Assembly (NCBI GenBank): GCA_037367355.1
Contig: CM074701.1
Coordinates: forward strand, 1,674,001 to 1,738,000
Reading direction: 5' to 3'
DNA from: Neoscytalidium dimidiatum
Taxonomy: Eukaryota; Ascomycota; Dothideomycetes; Botryosphaeriales; Botryosphaeriaceae
Length of the DNA: 64,000 nt
The notes beneath the pieces were generated by a model. The model had not been told where the DNA came from. It made no database searches and saw only the letters and a list, made by a program, of their open reading frames with translations. Made by a program: the position numbers and the translations under genes. This document shows positions 57,266-64,000 of this stretch, one piece after another (the first letter of the stretch is position 1; each line of letters starts with the position of its first letter).

Positions 57266-58745
57266 ATGGGCTCCCTGCCGATTCCCGAGAGCCGCTTCGC
57301 CCACCTGGACAACGTGCCTATGGACGAGGCTTTCATGATCATGCGCGACTTCGCCCTCGATGAGACGCCTGGAAAGATTAGCTTGGGTGCCGGCGTCTAT
57401 CGTGATGATGAAGCCAAGCCATGGGTTTTGCCTAGCGTCAAGGAGGTACGACACCCGTTCAATGAATGTCCAAGGATATGCAATTGGCCTCTCTTTCTTG
57501 CTACAGTTTCACTTGATTAAGAATTGTTTACGTTCTCTCTTCGTGAATGTTCAACCCTGTTCAGTTTCCCACGGTTTCTTCATATCCTTCGCTTTGAGTC
57601 ATCTGGCATTTGTTGAGCATGATCCCCGCACAGGAGCCAGAGACGCTGACCACCACCACCTCCTTCTCCTACTACAGGCCGAGAAGCGCATTGTATCCGA
57701 CCCCACCATTGACCACGAATACCAGCCGATGACGGGCCACGCGCCCTTCGTCGCCCACGCCCAGAATCTGACCTTCGGATCTCTGACCCCGCAGCTAGCC
57801 CCTCGCATCGCATCCATCCAGACTATCTCGGGTACGGGCGCCAACCACATGGCCGCGCGCTTCCTGTCCGACGCCCTACGCCCGCCGCGCGTCTGGATCT
57901 CTGACCCGACCTGGGGCAACCATCACCTGCTGTGGGAAGTATCCGCGCCGGGCGTCAAGCAGTGCCTCTACCCTTACTACGATCCGGCCACGCGCGCCCT
58001 CGACTTCACCGGCATGATGCGCACGCTCGAGCGCGACGCCCAAGCCGGCGACGTCATCCTGCTACACGCCTGCGCCCACAACCCCACGGGCATCGACCCG
58101 TCGCCTGAGCAGTAGACGCAGATCGCCGACCTGTGCGAGCGCAAGGGGCTCTTCCCCTTCTTCGACTCGGCCTACCAGGGCTTCGCGTCGGGCGACCTGG
58201 ACGCCGACGCCGCCAGCATCCGCCTGTTCGCCGCGCGCCCGGGCATGGAGCTCGCCGTCGCGCAGTCCTTCTCCAAGAACTTCGGCCTCTACGGCCAGCG
58301 CGCGGGCGCCCTGCACGTGCTGCTGGCGACGCCCGACGCGCAGCCGCGCGCGCTGGCCAACCTGGTCCGCCTCGTGCGCGGCGAGTTCAGCACCTCCCCC
58401 GTGCACGGCGCGCGCATCGTCGCCACCATCCTCTCCGACCGGGCGCTGCGCGAGCAGTGGCTCGTGGATCTGAACGTCATGGCCGCCCGCATCAAGGAGA
58501 TGCGCAGGCGCCTGTACGAGGAGCTGACCAAGAGGGGCACCCCCGGCCGCTGGGAGCACATCGTCGACCAGATCGGCATGTTCTCGTACACCGGCTTGAG
58601 CAAGAGCCAGGTCCGGAGGCTGCGCGACGAGCATCACATGTACCTCATGAGCAGCGGGCGCGCCAGCATCGCCGGCTTGAACTCGGCCAACGTCGAGGCG
58701 GCCGCCGCGGCCATCGATGCCGTTGTGAGGGCGGAGCAGAAGTAG
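57266..58745 (+). CDS. Aspartate aminotransferase with an in-frame amber codon (possible pseudogene)
   Basis: Exons 57266-57445 and 57678-58745 make 415 codons of a class I aminotransferase that would exchange amino groups between aspartate and 2-oxoglutarate. Domains look intact: LGAGVYRDDEAKPWVLPSV near the start, GTGANHMAARF, the NPTGIDPSPEQ turn and the PLP lysine in SFSKNFGLYGQRAG (Lys260), with the RASIAGLN arginine near the end. At codon 206 (58113-58115) TAG stands where the family has Trp (the tryptophan after PEQ in NPTG-x-DP-x-PEQW); TGG to TAG is a single change. The frame is open on both sides and no splice removes only the stop. Without suppression the product lacks the PLP lysine and is inactive. 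Either a recent pseudogene, a sequence error, or readthrough. No mitochondrial presequence, so the cytosolic form. Confidence 0.85.
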
Positions 58746-59896
58746 GTCGCTCCGGCTCTTTCTTTTGAGCACCTTTCGCCACCTTCTCCCGCTTCTGTTT
58801 CTCTCTCCCTTTTAAATTTTGTTTTTCTTTTACGAAAGCATTATCCAATACTGCATTGGAAGGAGTTTTGTTCCGGTCATAGACAAAGGATTTGCGGAGG
58901 GCGGCATAGCGTTGAAAGATACCCAGGTCATCACATGGTCTGCCGATAGCATGTTTTTCTGAGCTCGTCGGAATGAGTCTGGTTCCTCATTTTTTTTTAA
59001 AAAAAAATAAATTCCATTGAGCGTTTCTTTTGGGGGCTTTCCCTTGGGCAAGATATCACACGGTCTGTCGATGCTTCTCTTCCTTTTTGCCCCTTGCATC
59101 GGAATGGATTTGCCTGAGTTTCAAGCTGAGTAGCGAGTGGAGTGGAGATGAGAGTGGGTGTTGTACATACATACGGATCATTCATCCCAAGGTCTACCGA
59201 TGCTGATAATGCTTAAATGTATGAGTGAATATGAAACTGCCAGATAGAAAGTTGCACACGTTTTTCTGTGTTAAATCAAGGATTTCAGGTGACAGAGAAA
59301 GAAAAGGAGGCACTGTGGCGGACTCATAGGTCGAGGGAAGAAGCGGGTTGTGGCCGCGTTCTGATAGTGTGATAGGTCGAACTACCACTTGTCGCACAGA
59401 AATCAAGGACAATGGGCCACAAATTCATCACGCTAGTGGCCAGCCGTGGTCTCTCTTCTGATACAGGTGTCACATAGCCTGGAGACAAGACCGGAACAAG
59501 ACCGGAAGTTCCCACACGTCCGCGCGGCCGGCCTGCATTTCCGCGTTGATGGGTTCTTTGCAATATGCTTGCAGTTTCGCATCGGTATGGAGTATGAATA
59601 CCACTGTTTATTCCATAGACTTCTTTCAATAGCGGAAGCTCGTCCAAGGACCTTCCTTTTACTCTGCGCTTTTCTTGGCGGTTTCGACTGCATACCAGCC
59701 TCTATCTATACCTATCGGAAGACTACAGTTGTGTAACGCCTGGCTGTTGTTACTATCACGAATAATTAAGAGAGCATACTGCATCACGGTACACCAGCGT
59801 CCCTTGTATCGCCACTCGCATCCCGTCTACGTATTGTTGCCTTTGGACACCACGGAGCTTTCAAAAGTGATTGGGAAATGTGTGCCGCTAAACCAC
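58746..59896. other. Convergent 3' intergenic region
   Basis: Between the ends of the aminotransferase (+) and the glycosyltransferase (-). Somewhat AT-rich with an A/T-run at 58991-59007. No coding sequence recognised. Confidence 0.4.
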
Positions 59897-61069
59897 CTAT
59901 TCCCGTGGAGGATGTGGGCCCATGAGTAATGATTCCCACTTCGCCAGACTGTTCACATAGCGCTCGCCACAGATCTCCTACTCGAAGTCAGCGTATGAGC
60001 ATGCCGGGACTTGGCGAGCAGGAAGCTCACGTTCCTCCTCCGAGAAAAGTCTTCGTAGAACCACATCCACATACGCTGGTTGCGACAGTCATCTTCGACG
60101 CCACTATTCTCGCTCTTCTGGCAAGGAGGCTTGTGCCGATCCGTGCTCTCCTCGCCCGCATTGATCCAGGGCTTCGGGAATGGCCAGTCTGAGAAGTGCA
60201 GGAACTTCGCCTCCTCGACGATCCTCTCCGGGTCCCAGGTCTCCGTTGTCGAGCCCAGGTAGGCGCGGTGATCCGGCTTGCCGAACTCGCCGGTGAGGAG
60301 GTCGTAGGGTCGGTGCGGGATGACGATGCAGCTCTCGCCATACAGGTTGTTGACGATCTCCATGTCGAACTCGTCCTGTCCGTGGTGCTGAATCTGCTGC
60401 ATGACCCTGCCGAACTCGGAGCGGGATGGCTGGATGACCATCAGCTGGGAGGATAGGACGTGCACCTCCGGGTCCAGCCAGTACGCCCTTGGCATGGCGA
60501 CTGGACTTGGTGGGAGGAAGAAGAGCTCGTCCATAGACTGGGTTTCTTAGTTGTTGAACACAATCGATTGTACGGCTGGTGCAACGGACCTGTAAGACAG
60601 TCGCGTCAGAGTCGAGGCTTATGACACGGTCGTACTGCGTTTGGTTGAAAGCAAGGAGCTTTGTGAAGCTCTCCATCCAGGTGAATTCCTGATCTGCGGA
60701 ACGTTGGATCTGCACGGGTGCCAGGTGCGCATGATAATCATCACGAGCCTTGGCGAGCATCTGGCTTTCGTAGCTGTCGTCGGAGAGGTTCCAGGTTTCG
60801 GGGTACATCATCAGGCGTTGCGCTTTACTTCCCAACCGCTTAAGGGACTCAAAGATCATGACTGAGTTGCAGAGATAGGCAGTGTTCGTGACATACTGGA
60901 CGTATGCGAATCTTTCCCAGTCGACGTTGTTTCGAGGCGCGGTGAAGACTGTACTGGGGGTGAGAGATGATAGCCGCGAAACATTACGTACCAGAAAGAG
61001 AGACAACGTTAGCAGCACTAGACCCATCAAAATCGCCCGATAGTGCCTCGAAAAGGAGTAATAAAGCAT
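59897..61069 (-). CDS. Type II membrane glycosyltransferase, GT8/glycogenin-like (GNT1-type)
   Basis: Three exons (complement of 60590-61069, 60031-60537, 59897-59977) join to 355 residues. It has a short cytosolic tail, a signal anchor (about residues 12-28, AILMGLVLLTLSLFLV) and a lumenal catalytic domain, so Golgi location is likely. The nucleotide-sugar site DxD is Asp-Ser-Asp at 153-155, in VISLDSDATVLQ. Also visible are RFAYVQYVTNTAYLCNS, IFESLKRLGSKAQRLMMYPE and the later HFSDWPFPKPW, all in the order of fungal alpha-N-acetylglucosamine transferase (Gnt1) and glycogenin-like proteins. The last exon (EICGERYVNSLAKWE) follows a 53-base intron with branch CTGAC; without it the frame would run on into non-conserved sequence. 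Sugar donor and acceptor are not determined. Confidence 0.85.
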
Positions 61070-63109
61070 TCCGGGCGGAGTATGATTTGTTCTACCTCCG
61101 TGGTCCTGTGTGGCAGCAGAAGCCAGCCATAACGAGCCAGGAAGATTTGTGAAATCGAGGAAGGTTTAACGGTGCAGGCACCGCTGCAGCAGGTACGTAG
61201 GATCATATGTAAAATTCCATAGCGAAGAATACGAAGTGGCAAAGGCTAAGGATTCGGACGTGTAAGCCGGTACGACGAGCCACTGTCAGAAGGCTGCGAG
61301 CAATGGGTAATGTGGCCCGCGCCGCTGACAAGCTGAACGAAGCGTCTGTATACATGCTGAGACACTGTTACATTTGTGGTACCCTTTGCGTCCACTATCC
61401 GGTTTGCGCCGTGCTGGGTATCGTGCAACTGGTGGCGCTTGGGCGTGAGAATGCTTTGTTTGTGGCCGGGTATACTTGAAAATACGCGATACACATGAAA
61501 ATACGTGCTTTCAGGTACATAAAGCAGAGAATGATTCCTCTCATTCATCCTACACACCCCCACACACACCCAGCAACACTTGAGCATGGCCGGAAGAACC
61601 TGAGCTCTTTGAAATGAAGCAGCAACCATTGTTATCAGAACCGAGATTAGCCTTGCGTCTGGCCCGAGTATCTTTATTGTGAGCGTTATCTGCCTTCCTG
61701 GTAATTATTAGTGTGAAGTACTTATACTTACGAAGTTTCTCATGTCGTGGGAGGGGAACAGCTTTCCATTATGCTTTGGGCAGAAGACATAATCCACGCT
61801 AGTCTAGACTTATTGCACCCGGTCGATAACGAGTCTATATTGCCAAAAAGTAATTCAAGGGCCAGAAATACCGAAAGTATGGTTAATAGATGAACTATAT
61901 GTCGGCAAGCTTGTCCTCGTCATGCTTGGTGTGGGTGCAGTCTTTTCCCTGCTGTTTGATAATGTTAATGCCGATGCGCCTGCGGATCGCTGACGTCTCT
62001 TCTTCTTTTCTACATGGATCGTTTTCGGGAGACGATGAATGAAACCTTGTGAAAGCGGTGAAACGCGTCATATTAGTAACATGTATTACCGGCAATTCGT
62101 AGCTTCAATCGACCAACTTAAGACAACCCGAAAGTAAGACCAGGAAAATGCCAGACGAAGAAGATCTTTTTGTCAATAAGTATCATTCCAATATCGTTTT
62201 GCCAGTGGCTTCACCGGATGTTGCAGCTTAGACAGATTATGAAAAGATATGGTAGACTTATTGCCAGGGTAGTTAACAAAGCGATGAGAATCACGACTCA
62301 CAAAAAGCCAGGCGCCAATGGGTATAATCAGCTACGAGACAAATTTGACTCGGCAGTTTGCATCTGCAATCCCGGGCTCCGTTAATTGCGGTGCTGCAGA
62401 CTCCCTCTTCAATGTGTCAATAATGTATGCAGGCTAATTGGCGCATCCGGCATGGCACCAAATCCAGATTTATGCTTCGTGCTCAAAAGCTCTCTTCAGG
62501 CAAAATGACGTAGGTCTGTGTGTAGCTCCTGAAATATCTAGTGTGTTGTGGTGGCATTAAAAGGTATGTGTAGAGGTGGAATGATCGGGCAGGGAATTTT
62601 TTCCTTCTTTATAAAAAAAAAAAAGGAAATATCTGGCGGTCGTGAATGTTGGAGCCACACTGAAGTCGCTCAATGCAATTCACAAACAAGCGATGAGGTT
62701 AGGCAAATGAGTTGCACCTCAGAGGATGAATAAATCATCTACGGGGATTCGTGCGTTTGCAGCGAACGGCCTCCCTCTTGCCATAGCCGATGGTGGGAGA
62801 AATGATATTCATGGCAAAAGCTCGGGTCTCTCAACTGTGATGATGAATCATCAATTTCTCCAGAACACAAGGCAGAGGATCGGGAGTACGCTTGTGGCTG
62901 GCGTCGGCGCGGGAGATCACTTAATGTCGTAATGATGCGGCAACGCTGATGTAAACGAGCGCGCAAGGGCACATACATTTCCTCCCCATCAAACCCCAGT
63001 TCGCAGAATATGCGTATCCATCGATCTTGCAAGTAAAGTTTCATCTCCTATTTCGCACTGTCTTCCTCTACTACATTGCATTTTTCTTTTTTCCCCCCAA
63101 CAGCGGACA
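61070..63109. other. Gene-poor AT-richer region
   Basis: Two kilobases with no open frame longer than about 130 codons and no domain. From about 61640 the sequence is noticeably more AT-rich than the rest of the window. No terminal repeats or transposase remnant recognised. Confidence 0.45.
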
Positions 63110-63694
63110 ATGACACCATCATCTATCCTCTCCGATCTCTACGTTTCGGTGGCACCTCGGGTCGTGGTGGCAGAGGCACCGGCCGCAAATGTTAATGAGG
63201 GAATGGAAACTGGAGGCGATAGCGGCAGCCAGGGTACCGCGCAGACCCGTGGACATGCCGGCGTGCGCGGTGGCGTCAGCACGAAGACGCCCGCCGCCAA
63301 TAAGGCGAGCGGGGAGAGCGGCCCTGAGGCGGAGGTGAATAAGGCTGATGCAGCAAGAAAGGGCTCTTCGTCTTCTTCGAGAGGTATCACCGGTAGCGGC
63401 GGGAATGGTAGTGGAATTGAATCCAAGTTGAAAGGTATGTCTCTCATCACGTGTTGCTCTTCGTCCTGGAATTGGAGTGTGGGAATGCCGTCAATCATAC
63501 TCCATACAGTGTCTCGAGAATGGATGAGAAAGAAACTTAAAGGGGCCGGTTTAGCAGCTAACCTGATTGCAGAGTGTGTAACGTCTGAAAACACTGTCCC
63601 AGCAAAGAAGCAGTATGATGATTGCGTATCCCAACGCAAGGGTGATTGCACTGAAGATTGTAAGTCTTTCACCTACTGCCTGAGTCAGTGCTGA
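63110..63694 (+). CDS. Hypothetical protein, doubtful
   Basis: An open frame of 194 codons starts MTPSSILSDLYVSVAPRVVV, has a Gly/Ser/Ala-rich middle, and ends Cys-rich (spaced Cys in the last 45 residues). A good intron is visible at 63435-63572 (138 bases, donor GTATGT, branch CTAAC, acceptor TTGCAG) with no stop in frame; removing it leaves 148 residues. A further strong donor GTAAGT at 63660 could change the C-terminus and extend the gene to about 63790. Upstream, CCCCAACAG just before the ATG could be an acceptor, so an earlier exon is possible. A 177-codon frame lies antisense. I do not recognise the family. Confidence 0.35.
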   Translation: MTPSSILSDLYVSVAPRVVVAEAPAANVNEGMETGGDSGSQGTAQTRGHAGVRGGVSTKTPAANKASGESGPEAEVNKADAARKGSSSSSRGITGSGGNGSGIESKLKGMSLITCCSSSWNWSVGMPSIILHTVSREWMRKKLKGAGLAANLIAECVTSENTVPAKKQYDDCVSQRKGDCTEDCKSFTYCLSQC

Positions 63695-64000
63695 AGATTC
63701 GGTGTATTGATATCATCCTATGCGTAGTCCTTACCCTCGCCCAACACATCGCTCAGTGTGCTGCACCGGAACAGTTCGGCTCACAATAGATGTGATTAGA
63801 AGAGCAGTCTATATCTCCGCATCATGTAATATTTTAAATCTCGAGGCATCCACCGGGGTTTACAGGTTTGGGAATCATCAAAAACCAACGTCAGCGCTCA
63901 TTCGGCACAGAACATAAACAGAATGACGTTCCTCGTCTCATGGACCATTTAGACATCAATCTTGATATATTCGGGTCAGGCTTGGCACAATGTTAATATC
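63695..64000. other. Window end, no gene recognised
   Basis: May contain a last exon of the preceding doubtful gene (around 63725-63790). Otherwise nothing is seen. Confidence 0.35.

Noticed and set aside
57446..58115. Possibility that an intron removes the aminotransferase amber codon
   Set aside because: Any GT-AG pair spanning it would delete the conserved NPTG segment; no short in-frame intron contains only the stop.

Overview
This window looks like a euchromatic chromosome segment of a filamentous ascomycete (Pezizomycotina; a Dothideomycete would fit, but that is inference). The reasons are the single-gene layout on both strands, many 44-150 base introns with GT(A/G)NGN donors and CTAAC/CTGAC-like branch points, Zn2Cys6 and HET-domain proteins, a Dal5-type transporter, an NADPH-cytochrome P450 reductase and an Hsp9/12-type stress protein. 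I see no operons, phage, CRISPR arrays, convincing tRNA genes or intact transposons. All gene models were spliced by hand, and every spliced model was checked for frame.

Layout. 1-10.6 kb holds housekeeping genes: RRP12 (5' truncated by the window edge), COX12 head-to-head with an NDUFA4/MLRQ-like gene, a PPIE-type RRM protein head-to-head with SEC31. 11.5-17.3 kb holds RPB3, an MDR-family oxidoreductase and calcipressin. 18.6-26.7 kb holds a Dal5-family transporter, a secreted type-B carboxylesterase carrying a 47-base tandem duplication, an Rch1/SLC10A7-like transporter and a small methyltransferase. 28.2-37.2 kb holds a mitochondrial dehydrogenase kinase, a small protein with 11-residue repeats, P450 reductase and a Zn2Cys6 regulator. 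38.3-42.6 kb holds a small membrane protein head-to-head with cytosolic leucyl-tRNA synthetase. 43-52.3 kb holds a HET-domain protein, a probable decayed gene, glutamate decarboxylase and a secreted fasciclin protein. 53.9-61.1 kb holds an Hsp9/12 protein, a DHDPS/NAL-family aldolase, an aspartate aminotransferase with an in-frame amber codon, and a GT8-like glycosyltransferase. The last 3 kb is gene-poor with one doubtful gene.

The genes mostly serve core functions (ribosome assembly, respiration, secretion, transcription, translation, nitrogen and carbon metabolism) and do not form one pathway. I found no convincing new multi-gene system. The most unusual signals are two lesions in otherwise intact enzymes: a TGG-to-TAG-like stop in the aspartate aminotransferase, and a tandem duplication in the carboxylesterase that either breaks it or has created a 44-base intron. 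Others are the COX12/NDUFA4-like shared promoter, consecutive 14- and 11-base microexons inside a zinc cluster, and a decayed reading frame just downstream of glutamate decarboxylase.
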